Below are positions 45,273 through 56,061 of a stretch of 64,000 nucleotides of DNA, piece by piece. This DNA comes from Hyphomicrobiales bacterium (lineage in GTDB: Bacteria; Pseudomonadota; Alphaproteobacteria; Rhizobiales; Rhizobiaceae): assembly GCA_900469445.1 (NCBI GenBank), contig UBXM01000004.1:1-64000 (forward strand), in the 5' to 3' direction. Position 1 is the stretch's first letter; each line of letters opens with the position of its first letter. Position numbers and translations under genes: made by a program. Under the pieces are notes generated by a model, which worked only from the letters and a program-made list of their open reading frames with translations, had not been told where the DNA came from and made no database searches.

Positions 45273-45932
45273 GTGAGACCGGACAACGCCGATACGCCGC
45301 AATTTTCGCCACGCCAGAACGAGGTTCTGGAGCAGGCGCTTCGTCTTCTCGTCGAAGGTGGCGACAAGGCATTGACGACCTCGGGTCTTGCCCGTGCCGC
45401 CAGCTGCTCCAAGGAAAGCCTCTATAAATGGTTCGGTGACCGCGACGGCGTTCTGGCCGCGATGATCGCCTATCAGGCGAGCAAGGTCCGTACCGCGGAC
45501 CGTTCCGGCGAGAAGCTGACGGATCAGATCCTGAAACAGCATCTCGAACAGTTCGGACGCGACCTTCTGGAAGTTCTCGGCGGCGACGTGTCTCTGGCGC
45601 TCAACCGGCTGGCGATCGGCCAGACGAGCCGCGACGGCTCAAAGCTCGGCAGGCTGTTGGTGGAACATGGCCGCAGGCAGATCGATCGCCGCGCCATGGC
45701 GCTGATGGAGGCCGGCAAGCGCGCCGGTCTGCTGCGCTTCGACAATGCGGACGCTGCCTATCACACATTCTACGGCCTGGTCGTTTCCGATCTGCATGTT
45801 CGCATGCTGCTCGGCGAACCGGCGCCGAAAGACAATACGCGCCAGGCGGAGAGGGCGGTTGAAGCCTTCCTCGCGCTTCATGGCGTGCAGCCGAAAACCG
45901 CGGACGCCATGCGCGTTTCCGCCGGACGATAA
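45273..45932 (+). CDS. TetR family regulator upstream of ilvC
   Basis: A 219-residue TetR/AcrR regulator with the helix-turn-helix near residues 30-60 (TTSGLARAASCSKESLYKWFGDRDGVL) and a helical effector domain. It starts with GTG at 45273. ilvC begins 39 nt after its stop in the same direction, and no terminator lies between, so they can share a transcript. A perfect palindrome upstream suggests autorepression and therefore control of ilvC. Confidence 0.92.
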   Translation: MRPDNADTPQFSPRQNEVLEQALRLLVEGGDKALTTSGLARAASCSKESLYKWFGDRDGVLAAMIAYQASKVRTADRSGEKLTDQILKQHLEQFGRDLLEVLGGDVSLALNRLAIGQTSRDGSKLGRLLVEHGRRQIDRRAMALMEAGKRAGLLRFDNADAAYHTFYGLVVSDLHVRMLLGEPAPKDNTRQAERAVEAFLALHGVQPKTADAMRVSAGR

Positions 45933-46991
<1,059 letters not shown>

Positions 46992-47047
46992 TCGGTTTTC
47001 CGATCCAGGCTGGCAACCAAGCGGCCAAGCTATCGACTGAAGACAAG

Positions 47048-47079
47048 GCACCGCGCGAGCTTTTCGCGCGGTGCTTTTT
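47048..47079 (+). terminator. rho-independent terminator of ilvC
   Basis: A perfect 11-bp stem (47048-47058 with 47064-47074), a 5-nt loop and five Ts. It also precedes the end of the convergent fucU gene. Confidence 0.92.
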
Positions 47080-47084
47080 CATCA

Positions 47085-47537
47085 TCATTCCTTCGGCGGA
47101 ATGACGCCCTTGGTCAGGATGAAGCAGCCGTAGAAGCGCAACTCGCCGGTGGCGACGACGCAGTAGGCGTTTTTTGCCGTTTCGTAGAAGGCGTGGCGCT
47201 CGATTGCGTACATCGGCGCGGACTGGCCTTCGGCGGAATCGATTTCCGCCTGAATCTCTTTCTGTATCTCCGGAATTTCGTCCGGCTTGCCGATGACCTC
47301 CATGCGCCCGACCGAAGGCTGCAATGGGGTGTCGAGTGGAAGTACGGACAGGATCGCCTTCATGGCGCGGGGCGCCGAGATGTTGTCCATCCTCAAGACT
47401 TTGCCAAGCGCGGTCTGGCGCGCGATCGAGTCGGAGGGGAAATTGGCGTCGGCGAGCACGAGCGTATCGCCGTGACCCATGGATTTCAGGGCATAAAGAA
47501 GATCGGCACTCAGCGCCGGATCCAGGTTTTTCAGCAT
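47085..47537 (-). CDS. RbsD/FucU family sugar mutarotase
   Basis: A 150-residue protein of the RbsD/FucU family. MLKNLDPALSADLLYALKSMGHGD contains the active-site His of the family, and the C-terminal YGCFILTKGV matches FucU more than RbsD. It interconverts sugar anomers, for fucose or a similar sugar. No sugar transport or kinase genes adjoin, so the pathway is unclear. ATG 47535-47537 was chosen over an in-frame start five codons upstream. Confidence 0.9.
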   Translation of the reverse strand: MLKNLDPALSADLLYALKSMGHGDTLVLADANFPSDSIARQTALGKVLRMDNISAPRAMKAILSVLPLDTPLQPSVGRMEVIGKPDEIPEIQKEIQAEIDSAEGQSAPMYAIERHAFYETAKNAYCVVATGELRFYGCFILTKGVIPPKE

Positions 47538-47722
47538 TCGTCTCTCCTCCAAGACATGGGAAATTTCCTCGTTGACCCGTTATTGCAGGCAAATGGCGGG
47601 ACGCACAGAGAAATGTCACGGAGACAAAAAATGCCGCAACAGGCGATAGGTCAGTATTGCTGACCTGTCGGAATTTCTGTAAATGGATGGCAGCATAAAT
47701 TGAAATAACAGGAAACATCCCC

Positions 47723-48967
47723 GTGCTCGATTGGGAACATATATTCGCCACACGCTCCAGCCGGATGAAGGCCTCTGAAATCCGCGAGCTGCTGAAACTG
47801 CTTGAGCAGCCGGACATCATCTCCTTTGCCGGCGGCATTCCCGATCCCACGCTGTTTCCGGCGGAAGAGTTCAAGGCGGCTTATGCCGATATCTTTTCCG
47901 GCGCTCAGGTGAACTCGGCTCTGCAATATTCGGTCAGCGAGGGCTACAAGCCGCTGCGCGACTGGATCGTTGCGGATGTCGCCAAGATCGGCATCGACTG
48001 TTCGGCCGACAACGTGTTCATCACCTCCGGTTCGCAGCAGGCGCTCGACTATCTTGGCAAGCTGTTTCTGTCGCCGAAGGATACGGCTCTGGTCACCTGG
48101 CCGACCTATCTCGGCGCGCTGTCGGCCTTCAATGCGTATGAGCCGAACTATGACCAGCTGTCGCTGAACGGCAACCGCACGCCGGATGCCTATCGCGATA
48201 CGGCATCGAAGCTGGGCGGTTCGGTGAAGTTCGCCTATCTGTCTGCCGATTTCTCCAACCCGACGGGTGAGACGATCGATCATGGGGGCCGTCAAAAACT
48301 GTTGGCGCTGGCGGACGAGCTGGATATCGCGATCCTCGAGGATGCGGCCTACCAGAACCTGCGTTTCGACGGGGAACCTGTCGCGCCGATCCTGGCGCTC
48401 GATATCGCGCGCAAGGGCGGCATCGATAATACAAGGACGATCTATAGCGGCAGCTTCTCCAAGACGCTGGCGCCGGGCCTGCGCGTCGGCTTCGTCATCG
48501 CCGCCATGCCGGTCATCCGCAAGTTGGTGCTGATGAAGCAGGCGGCCGACCTGCATTCGTCGACGATCAACCAGATCGCCGTCGAGCATGTCGCCTCGCG
48601 CGGTTTTGCCGAACAGGTCGCCAAGATCAAACGCGTCTATAGCGGTCGCCGTGATGCGATGCTGGCGGCGCTCGAGAAATACATGCCGAAGAACACGAGT
48701 TGGACGAAGCCGGAAGGCGGGATGTTCGTCTGGGTGACGCTGCCGGACGGCATGGACGGGGCCGAGCTGCTGGCGAAGTCACTGGCGACGGAAAAGGTGG
48801 CTTTCGTACCGGGCAAGGCTTTTTATGCCGATGGCAGCAATGCCAACACGCTGCGCGTCAGCTTCTCATGCGCAAATGACCAGATGATCGATGAGGGTAT
48901 CAAGCGCTTGGGGCGGCTGGTCGCCAATGCATCGGTCGGCGAACACGAAAGCCTGCCGATCATCTGA
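47723..48967 (+). CDS. PLP-dependent aminotransferase (2-aminoadipate/KAT-like)
   Basis: A 414-residue fold-type I aminotransferase. PLP contacts are seen: N179-P-T-G, D207 in ILEDAAY and Schiff-base K247 in SGSFSKTLAPGLRVG. The start SSRMKASEIRELLKLLEQPDIISFAGGIPD is the pattern of the LysN/2-aminoadipate and valine-pyruvate-like group, which resembles the catalytic half of MocR. It begins with GTG at 47723 after AGGAAA. Amino-acid specificity is not predictable. A strong terminator follows. Confidence 0.92.
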   Translation: MLDWEHIFATRSSRMKASEIRELLKLLEQPDIISFAGGIPDPTLFPAEEFKAAYADIFSGAQVNSALQYSVSEGYKPLRDWIVADVAKIGIDCSADNVFITSGSQQALDYLGKLFLSPKDTALVTWPTYLGALSAFNAYEPNYDQLSLNGNRTPDAYRDTASKLGGSVKFAYLSADFSNPTGETIDHGGRQKLLALADELDIAILEDAAYQNLRFDGEPVAPILALDIARKGGIDNTRTIYSGSFSKTLAPGLRVGFVIAAMPVIRKLVLMKQAADLHSSTINQIAVEHVASRGFAEQVAKIKRVYSGRRDAMLAALEKYMPKNTSWTKPEGGMFVWVTLPDGMDGAELLAKSLATEKVAFVPGKAFYADGSNANTLRVSFSCANDQMIDEGIKRLGRLVANASVGEHESLPII

Positions 48968-48990
48968 TCATCGATCACGAATTCGTATAA

Positions 48991-49024
48991 AAAGGGCGGA
49001 TCCACAGGCGATCCGCCCTTTTTT
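48991..49024 (+). terminator. rho-independent terminator
   Basis: A perfect 12-bp stem (48991-49002 with 49010-49021), a 7-nt loop and a T tail. It separates the aminotransferase from the ABC transporter operon. Confidence 0.93.
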
Positions 49025-49112
49025 CATGGAAGCTTCCCTATACGTCAATCATTGTCACATGAGTGTCGCTGAATATGTGTTTAAGCGCGTCAACTCAAAC
49101 TGGATGACCTTC

Positions 49113-50093
49113 ATGAAAAAGCTGCTCTCCACTTTCACGGCGCTCGTCGCGCTCGGTCTCGCAGGCGTTGTCAACGCTGCCGATCTCGTCATCTATACCA
49201 GCCAGCCGAATGCCGATGCCCAGGCAACGATCGACGGTTTCAAGGCCGAAAATCCGAGCCTCGACGTGGAATGGGTTCGTGACGGAACGCCGCAGATCAT
49301 GGCGAAGCTCAACGCCGAGATCGCAGCCGGCAACCCGGTTGCCGACATTCTGCTGATCGCCGACACGGTGACTTTCGAGCGCATGAAGGCGGCCGGCCAG
49401 CTCTTGGCCTACAAGTCGCCGGAAGCCAAGAATTTCGATGCCTCGCTTTACGATGCGGACGGCTACTACTATTCGACCAAGCTAATCACCACCGGCATCA
49501 TGTACAATACCCAGGCGGCGATGAAGCCGACGAGCTGGGCCGATCTTGCCAAGCCGGAAGCCAAGGGCCTCGTCACCATGCCGAGCCCGGTTGCTTCGGG
49601 TGCTGCCCTCATCCACGCCCAGACGCTGGCCGGCGTCGATGGTCTCGGCTGGGACTTCTACAAGCAGCTGAAGGCCAATGGCGCTGTGGCCGCCGGCGGT
49701 AACGGCGGCATCCTGAAGGCCGTCGCTTCGGGCGAAAAGGCATACGGCGTCGTCGTCGACTACATGCCGATCCGCGAGAAGGCAAAGGGCGCTCCGGTCG
49801 AGTTCGTCTTCCCGAAGGAAGGCGTATCGGCCGTCACCGAACCGGCTGCCATCCTGTCCTCGACCAAGCACCAGGACAATGCCAAGAAGTTCATCGACTA
49901 TCTTCTGTCCGAAAACGGCCAGAAGATCGCCGCTGGCCTCGGCTATATCCCGGCCCGTAACGGCATCGACCTGCCGGCCGGTTATCCTGCCCGCAGCGAG
50001 ATCAAGGTCCTGCCGCTGAACGCTGCAGACGCTCTCAAGAACTCGGAAAAAGACGTCAAGACGTTCTCCGATATCTTCGACAGCAAGGGCTGA
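49113..50093 (+). CDS. ABC transporter binding protein, Fe3+ (FbpA) type
   Basis: A 326-residue periplasmic binding protein. The signal peptide (MKKLLSTFTALVALGL...VNA) ends near residue 22, and the mature chain starts ADLVIYTSQPN as in FbpA/AfuA and phosphonate-type class D proteins. A YYY cluster near residue 118 could supply iron-binding tyrosines, but some relatives bind thiamine, spermidine or phosphonates. ATG 49113 was chosen; ATG 49104 three codons earlier is possible. The permease starts 12 nt later. Confidence 0.88.
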   Translation: MKKLLSTFTALVALGLAGVVNAADLVIYTSQPNADAQATIDGFKAENPSLDVEWVRDGTPQIMAKLNAEIAAGNPVADILLIADTVTFERMKAAGQLLAYKSPEAKNFDASLYDADGYYYSTKLITTGIMYNTQAAMKPTSWADLAKPEAKGLVTMPSPVASGAALIHAQTLAGVDGLGWDFYKQLKANGAVAAGGNGGILKAVASGEKAYGVVVDYMPIREKAKGAPVEFVFPKEGVSAVTEPAAILSSTKHQDNAKKFIDYLLSENGQKIAAGLGYIPARNGIDLPAGYPARSEIKVLPLNAADALKNSEKDVKTFSDIFDSKG

Positions 50094-50104
50094 TATAAAG
50101 CTTC

Positions 50105-51799
50105 ATGTTTCGATCTCAGAATCGAGGAAACAGCCAGCCCCGCTGGCTGTTTTCCTTTGTCGTCGTGGTGATCTTCTTTCTGAGCGTGCTTCCGCTCGGA
50201 AGGCTTGCCATGACCGGCGTTTCATCCCTGTTCGACGGCGGCGCAGGTGCGCTTTTGTCGGATCCTGCCGTCTGGCAGGCGGTCCAAGATACGCTGACCA
50301 CCTCATTCCTCGGCATGATTGCGGCAGTTATTCTGGGTGGCGGTTTTGCGCTGTTGCTGACGCTGTCTGATGTGCGCTGCAAGACTGCCCTCGGTTTTCT
50401 GTTCATGCTGCCGACGATGATCCCGCCGCAGGTGACCGCCTTGTCGTGGATCGGCATGACCGGCCCATCGAGCGCGCTCCTGAAGGCGATCGGCATGGCG
50501 CCGCCGCTGGGTTCGCCGCAGCCGCTCTATTCGATCGGCGGCATTGCGCTGCTTTACGGGGTGCAGAATGCGCCGCTGGTGTTCCTGTCGCTGCGCGCCG
50601 GCCTTCTGGCCTTGCCGCGTGACGGCGTCGAGGCGGCCCGGCTTTCGGGTGCATCCTCCTGGCAGGTGCTGAAGGATGTCATTTTGCCGTTGTCACTGCC
50701 CGGTTTCGTGGCAGGGGCGGCGATCGCTTTCGTGTCCTGCGTCGGCAATTTCGGCATTCCCGCCATTCTGGGCATCCCGGCCTCGATCTATACGCTGCCG
50801 ACCCTGATCTATTCGAAATTCGCCGCCTTCGGGCCTAACACCTTTGCCGATGTCTCGCTGCTTTCGGGCCTCATCGCCATTCTTTCGGTGATCGGGCTGA
50901 CGGTCGAGGAGCGGGTGTTGCGTGGCCGTGATTATCGGGTCATCGGACTGTCGGGGCAGGTGGCGATGTTCCGGCTCGGCAACTGGCGTTCTATCGGCGA
51001 GCTGGTTCTCTGGCTGGCGATCTTCATCACGCTGGTCATGCCGCTGACGGCGCTGATCGCAAGCTCGCTGGCGCCCGCCTATGGTGTTCCGCTGACGCCT
51101 GCGACGGCAACGCTCGATGCCTATCGAGAAGTCCTGTTCAAGCAGACGATCACCCGCACGGCTTTCTTCAACTCCATCTCGCTTTCGCTTGCAACGGCGC
51201 TTGGTCTCCTGGTGGTGACCGTGCTGACGGGCTATTATATCGTGCGCTCGAAAAGCCGGCTGGCGCCGGTTCTTTCGGCCTTGGCGGAGATCCCTTATGC
51301 GCTGCCGGGTATCGTGCTCGCCGTGGCGCTGATCCTGGTTTTTGCCGCGCCGATCCCGGTCATCGGCATTTCCATCTACGGTACAATCTGGATCATCCTC
51401 GTCGCCTATTTCTCCAGCTTCTTTGCCGTCAGCCTGAAGCCGGTGGTGAGCGCGTTTCGCCAGCTCGACCCGTCGCTGGAAGAGGCGGCACGGCTTTCCG
51501 GCGCAGGGTTCGGACGCCGTATGATCGATATCGTCGTGCCGCTGGTGGCGCCGGCTGCGGGCGCGTCGGTCATCCTCGTCTTCCTCATTGCCTGCAACGA
51601 GCTCACCGTCTCGGCCATCTTATGGTCGGCCGGTACGCAGACGCTCGGTGTGGCGATCTATAATCTCGATGACAGCGGCAGTTTCAATCTCGCAGCCGCA
51701 CTCTCCGTCCTCGTGGTCATCATGGTGATCGCGATGATGCTGGTGCTGGAACTGATGGCGAAAAGACTGCCGAAAGGTGTGGTACCGTGGCGAAGCTGA
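50105..51799 (+). CDS. ABC transporter permease, FbpB type
   Basis: A 564-residue fused permease with about twelve helices in two BPD_transp_1 halves. Each half has an EAA loop that meets the ATPase: DGVEAARLSGASSWQVLKDV (about 178-198) and SLEEAARLSGAGFGRRM (about 455-472). It carries the substrate released by the binding protein through the inner membrane. It overlaps the ATPase gene by 13 nt. Confidence 0.93.
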   Translation: MFRSQNRGNSQPRWLFSFVVVVIFFLSVLPLGRLAMTGVSSLFDGGAGALLSDPAVWQAVQDTLTTSFLGMIAAVILGGGFALLLTLSDVRCKTALGFLFMLPTMIPPQVTALSWIGMTGPSSALLKAIGMAPPLGSPQPLYSIGGIALLYGVQNAPLVFLSLRAGLLALPRDGVEAARLSGASSWQVLKDVILPLSLPGFVAGAAIAFVSCVGNFGIPAILGIPASIYTLPTLIYSKFAAFGPNTFADVSLLSGLIAILSVIGLTVEERVLRGRDYRVIGLSGQVAMFRLGNWRSIGELVLWLAIFITLVMPLTALIASSLAPAYGVPLTPATATLDAYREVLFKQTITRTAFFNSISLSLATALGLLVVTVLTGYYIVRSKSRLAPVLSALAEIPYALPGIVLAVALILVFAAPIPVIGISIYGTIWIILVAYFSSFFAVSLKPVVSAFRQLDPSLEEAARLSGAGFGRRMIDIVVPLVAPAAGASVILVFLIACNELTVSAILWSAGTQTLGVAIYNLDDSGSFNLAAALSVLVVIMVIAMMLVLELMAKRLPKGVVPWRS

Positions 51800-52815
51800 T
51801 CCTCAACCGTCTTTCCAAGGCATTCGAAACCGGTGGCCGTCCGGCTGTCAACGACGTGTCCTTGACCGTCCGTGATGGCGGATTTCTGGCGCTGCTCGGA
51901 CCTTCCGGCTGCGGCAAGACAACGGTCCTGCGCATGATTGCCGGTTTCGAACAGCCGACCGATGGTTCCATCCTGCTGGGTGATCGGGTGCTTGCCGATG
52001 CCGGCCAGATGGTGGCGCCGGAGCATCGCAACATGGCGATGGTGTTCCAATCCTACGCGCTCTGGCCGCATATGAGCGTTGCCGACAATGTCGGTTATCC
52101 GCTGAAGGTGCGCGGTGTCACCGGTGAGAGACGTTCAAGCAAGATCCGCGAGGCACTGGCGGCCGTGCGTCTGGAAGCCTATACCGATCGCCGGCCGGCC
52201 GATCTTTCCGGCGGCCAGCGTCAGCGCGTGGCGCTGGCACGCTGCCTCGTGACGGAGCCGGATGTGGTTTTGCTCGACGAACCGCTCGCCAATCTAGACC
52301 GGCATCTGCGCCAGGAAATGGAGGAGACTTTTCGCGAGTTTCATCTGAGGTCGGGCGCGACGATGATCTATGTCACGCATGACCAGGCGGAAGCCATGGC
52401 GCTGGCGACGGATGTCGCGGTGATGTCGGAAGGCCGGCTTTTGCAGGTGGCAAGTCCGCAGGAGATCTATGCGCGTCCGGAAGGCCGACTGGTGGGTGGG
52501 CTTGTCGGGCAGGGCGCGATCGTCACATGGCCGTCTGCATCTTCACAGAGCCGTCTTCTGGATTGGGACATGTTGCAGCAGTTCCTCAACCACTCCAATG
52601 GCGCGGATTGCGCCGACATTCTCATCCGGCCTCAGGATGTCGAGATTACCGGTGAAGGCGTGCCGGCTCGGGTGACGTCTGTCTTGTTCGAGGGTGAGCG
52701 TTACGCGCTCAAGCTGGCGCTGGGCGACGAGCAGGTGCTTCGGGCCTTCAGCCGCCAGCCGGTCAAGGTGGGCGACATGGTTTCGGTCGTCATCCGATCA
52801 GCCTGGAGGCTGTAG
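51787..52815 (+). CDS. ABC transporter ATPase, FbpC/PotA type
   Basis: A 342-residue ATP-binding subunit. Walker A GPSGCGKT is at 38-45, then the Q loop (FQSYALWPHMSV), signature LSGGQRQRVAL, Walker B VVLLDEP and the switch His in THD. The C-terminal 90 residues form a TOBE regulatory domain. The GTG start lies inside the end of the permease gene. It completes a standard three-gene importer. Confidence 0.95.
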   Translation: MAKLILNRLSKAFETGGRPAVNDVSLTVRDGGFLALLGPSGCGKTTVLRMIAGFEQPTDGSILLGDRVLADAGQMVAPEHRNMAMVFQSYALWPHMSVADNVGYPLKVRGVTGERRSSKIREALAAVRLEAYTDRRPADLSGGQRQRVALARCLVTEPDVVLLDEPLANLDRHLRQEMEETFREFHLRSGATMIYVTHDQAEAMALATDVAVMSEGRLLQVASPQEIYARPEGRLVGGLVGQGAIVTWPSASSQSRLLDWDMLQQFLNHSNGADCADILIRPQDVEITGEGVPARVTSVLFEGERYALKLALGDEQVLRAFSRQPVKVGDMVSVVIRSAWRL

Positions 52816-52865
52816 CCAGCCACATTTCAGCTGGCTAAGGTGCCGCGCGGAATAAGGAAACATGC

Positions 52866-53972
52866 ATGTCTCTTCGTCTCGGCACCTTCAATATCGAAAA
52901 CCTGATGACACGCTTCGATTTTTCCGGCTGGCGCAACCAGTTGCGCCAGGACCGGGTCCTGCGGCTGTTCGAGGTCGGCAGCAAACAGGAATACGAGCAG
53001 CTTGAGCAGGCCCGGCTGATCGCCGAGACGGATGACACCCGGCAGCTTTCGGCGCTCGCCATCGCCGATGCGGATGCCGATATTCTCTGCCTGCAGGAGG
53101 TCGACAACATGCCGGCGCTGCAGGCTTTCGAATACGGATATCTCTACCGCATGGTCGGCAACGGCTACATGCAGAAATTTCTGGTCGAGGGTAATGACGG
53201 CCGCGGGATCGATGTGGCCGTGCTGATGCGCCAGGAGACGCGATCGGGTGAGAAGATCGAAGTGCTGGACGTGCGCAGCCACGCCATGCTGACCTATCAG
53301 GATCTCGATCTCTTTACCGACGAGCTGGCGATCACCAACCGCCCGACCGACAAGATCTTCAAGCGCGACTGCCTTGAACTGGATTTGAGGATCGGCGGAA
53401 AGCCGCTGTCGCTTTACGTCGTGCATTTCAAATCGATGGGCAATGCGCGCGACAACAGGGACGGCCGCGTCGGCACGATGGCCATTCGTACGGCGGAAGC
53501 GAAGGCCGTGCGACACATCATCGAACAGAAGTTCGGTACCGAGCGCGCGAGCGGCATGAACTTCGCCATATGCGGCGACATGAACGATTATCAGGAGCGG
53601 GTGAAGGTGATCGGCAATCGCCGCACCGGATACCAGTTCGAGCCCGTGACGGAGGAGGCGAGCGCACTCGACGTCTTCAGTCATGACGGCTTTGCCCAGA
53701 ACGTCATGACCCGGCGCGACGTGATGGATCGCTGGACGCTCTATCATGCCCGTGGACCGCAGGAGCAGCATCTCTGCCAGCTCGACTATATCTGGCTGTC
53801 GCCGGCGCTGATCGAGAAAAATCCGACTGCCCTGCCAGATGTCATCCGCAACGGGCAGCCGTTCCGTACGATCTTTCCGCCGGGGCAGGAGGTCGAGCGT
53901 TTTCCGCGCATCGGTTGGGACAGGCCCAAGGCGTCGGATCATTGCCCCGTGGTTCTGGAGTTTGACCTCTGA
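52866..53972 (+). CDS. endonuclease/exonuclease/phosphatase family protein
   Basis: A 368-residue EEP-fold hydrolase. Family sites are in place: GTFNIENL with the conserved Asn, LQEVDN with the metal-binding Glu, CGDMND and the C-terminal SDHCPV. No signal peptide is seen, so it acts in the cytoplasm, on nucleic acid or a phosphorylated small molecule; relatives include both. It starts 50 nt after the ABC ATPase and overlaps the next gene as TGATG. Confidence 0.88.
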   Translation: MSLRLGTFNIENLMTRFDFSGWRNQLRQDRVLRLFEVGSKQEYEQLEQARLIAETDDTRQLSALAIADADADILCLQEVDNMPALQAFEYGYLYRMVGNGYMQKFLVEGNDGRGIDVAVLMRQETRSGEKIEVLDVRSHAMLTYQDLDLFTDELAITNRPTDKIFKRDCLELDLRIGGKPLSLYVVHFKSMGNARDNRDGRVGTMAIRTAEAKAVRHIIEQKFGTERASGMNFAICGDMNDYQERVKVIGNRRTGYQFEPVTEEASALDVFSHDGFAQNVMTRRDVMDRWTLYHARGPQEQHLCQLDYIWLSPALIEKNPTALPDVIRNGQPFRTIFPPGQEVERFPRIGWDRPKASDHCPVVLEFDL

Positions 53973-54718
53973 TGACAATAAATCCTGCCAGACATCCCGC
54001 TGGTATCTGGCCGCCCCCGACAAGCCCCGTTCGTGTCGATGATATCGATCTTTCCGTCGTGGAAGGTCCGCATCCGCTTTATCTGGCGCATGAAAAGGAA
54101 ATCGAGGCGAACTGGACCAAGGAAGCGGAAGCCAATCCGCATCTCTTCAATGGCCAGATGGTGCTGCAGCGGCATCTGACTTTCGATGAGGGTGTGATCC
54201 GCGGAGTGGCTTATGTCATTCCCTATTCGACGCTTCTGTGGTGGCGCAAGCAGCCGGATCCTCAAGGGGCGCTGCATCTGTTCGGCTTTCCGGTGCTTGT
54301 TTCGTCCGATGGAGCCATCGTCGCCATTCGCATGAGCGAACGGACGGCCAATCCCGGTCAGGTCTATTGTGCCGCAGGATCTCTTGATCTCAGCGATATC
54401 ATCGACGGAAAGCTCGATCTTGCCGGCAATATGGCAAGGGAGGTTCGCGAGGAGACCGGGCTCGATCTTTCGGAGGCGGACGCAGATCCACATTCCTATG
54501 CCAGCCACAAGGATAACCGCATCGTCGTTTTCAGGCTTTATCGCTTTCCGGTGACAGCCAGCGAACTCGCCGCGCGTATCGAGGCGCATATGCTGCATGA
54601 CGAGGAGCAGGAGATCGACGGTGTCGTCGTCATCCGGTCCGCGGACCCCACGGCGCATAACTACAATCCATTGATGCTGCCGATCCTCGACTGGTTTTTC
54701 GAGACCGTACGCAGTTAG
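53972..54718 (+). CDS. Nudix-like protein with incomplete Nudix box
   Basis: A 248-residue protein. Residues from about 145 carry the second half of a Nudix box (REVREETGLDL), but the first half is altered: the Glu that should stand eight residues before the Arg is Leu. The catalytic EExG glutamates are kept, so weak or altered activity is possible. The 100-residue N-terminal part (HPLYLAHEKEIEANW) is not recognised. It is translationally coupled to the EEP gene. Confidence 0.75.
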   Translation: MTINPARHPAGIWPPPTSPVRVDDIDLSVVEGPHPLYLAHEKEIEANWTKEAEANPHLFNGQMVLQRHLTFDEGVIRGVAYVIPYSTLLWWRKQPDPQGALHLFGFPVLVSSDGAIVAIRMSERTANPGQVYCAAGSLDLSDIIDGKLDLAGNMAREVREETGLDLSEADADPHSYASHKDNRIVVFRLYRFPVTASELAARIEAHMLHDEEQEIDGVVVIRSADPTAHNYNPLMLPILDWFFETVRS

Positions 54719-54784
54719 CCTGTACCTTGCGTCAAAACGCGCGGTCGGGCAGGGTGCGACACGGTCTTGAAGGGGAGGAGAGCC

Positions 54785-55702
54785 GTGGCAAGACGTTATG
54801 CCATCTATGATGTTTTCACCGACCGGAGACTTTCCGGCAATCCGCTCGCGGTCGTCTTCGACACCGACGGGCTTTCGGACGAAGCCATGCAGGCGATCAC
54901 GCGTGAAATGAACCTGTCGGAAACCGTCTTCATATGGTCGGCGGAATCGAACGGGCATTCGGCGAAGATCCGTATCTTTACACCGGGAAAGGAATTGCCT
55001 TTTGCCGGACACCCGACGGTGGGGGCTGCGATCGCACTTGCCGAGCGCGACCACCAGCCGGGCGTCACCGAGCTCGATCTCATGTCGGTGCTGGAGGAGC
55101 AGGTAGGGCCGGTGCGTTGCGCCGTAAAGATGCGCAGGGGCGAGGCGACCTTTGCCGAATTCGAAATTCCGCGACGGCCTGTCAGGATCGACATTCCGCT
55201 CGATCGCGAAGGTATCGCGGATTCGATTACCGTCAAAACCACCGACATGGCCTTCGAGAACCACACGCTTTCGATCTGGACTGCCGGTGTGCCGTTTCTC
55301 TTGGTGCCGCTGCGCAATCTTGCAACGGTGCAGAACTTGGAGTTCGAATCGACGTTATGGGAACGGGTCGCTCCCTTCGTTGATGGCGCATTGGCCTCGG
55401 CCTATGTCTATTGCAGGGGCGGTGTGCATCATCAGGCGAAATTCCACGCGCGGATGTTTTCACCCGATATGCGGATCTGGGAGGATCCGGCCACGGGTGC
55501 CGCCGTTGCGGCGCTGGCGGGCGCGATCCAGCAATTCGACGCTCTTCCGGACGGCCATCATCCGATCGTGGTGGAGCAGGGGCTGGAAATCGGCCGCACA
55601 TCCTTCATTCACCTGCATATCGATTCCAAGGCCGGCGAGATTTCCAGGGCACGCATCGGCGGGCAGGCGGTGAAGGTGGCGGAAGGCATGCTGCATATCT
55701 GA
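54785..55702 (+). CDS. PhzF family isomerase/epimerase
   Basis: A 305-residue PhzF-like protein with two DAP-epimerase-like halves. The catalytic Glu is E46 in MNLSETVF; SGNPLAVVF and PFAGHPTVGAA near residue 75 are family signatures, and DPATGAAVAALAG marks the second half. PhzF proteins isomerise diverse substrates; no phenazine genes are here, so a housekeeping isomerase role is more likely. GTG 54785 follows GGGGAGGAGAG, a very strong ribosome site. Confidence 0.92.
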   Translation: MARRYAIYDVFTDRRLSGNPLAVVFDTDGLSDEAMQAITREMNLSETVFIWSAESNGHSAKIRIFTPGKELPFAGHPTVGAAIALAERDHQPGVTELDLMSVLEEQVGPVRCAVKMRRGEATFAEFEIPRRPVRIDIPLDREGIADSITVKTTDMAFENHTLSIWTAGVPFLLVPLRNLATVQNLEFESTLWERVAPFVDGALASAYVYCRGGVHHQAKFHARMFSPDMRIWEDPATGAAVAALAGAIQQFDALPDGHHPIVVEQGLEIGRTSFIHLHIDSKAGEISRARIGGQAVKVAEGMLHI

Positions 55703-55797
55703 AAAAAATCTTTTGGCGAAAATCCCGCGAAACAAGGCTTTCCACAGGTCGCAATGATTTTTTTGAGCAGTTGCACAAAGAAAATCATTCTGGCCGC

Positions 55798-55826
55798 TAG
55801 ACAAGCCAAAAGAAGCTCTTTATACG
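55798..55826 (+). promoter_or_regulatory. promoter of tRNA-Lys
   Basis: TAGACA (55798-55803) and TATACG (55821-55826) are 17 bp apart. The predicted start is about 55833, 37 nt before the tRNA. Confidence 0.55.
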
Positions 55827-55869
55827 GCCACTCACACCAACGGCGCAGGCCACTGAGGCGGTTGGTTAC

Positions 55870-55945
<76 letters not shown>

Positions 55946-56061
55946 TCTCTTCTTAAAACACAGATGTGACAATGGTTTAACGATGACGGACAAAAGTTCC
56001 GCATCGTCTGGAACCTCCAGTCAGTCCAGCGCATTTCTACGGCAGTTCCAACCAAGATGGT

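Noticed and set aside
49025..49112. Iron-responsive operator (IRO or ICE box) before the Fe3+-type transporter
   Set aside because: Only a near match to TGA-N9-TCA (TGA-N9-TAA at about 49071) and no TTTAGAA-type palindrome were seen, so iron control cannot be claimed.
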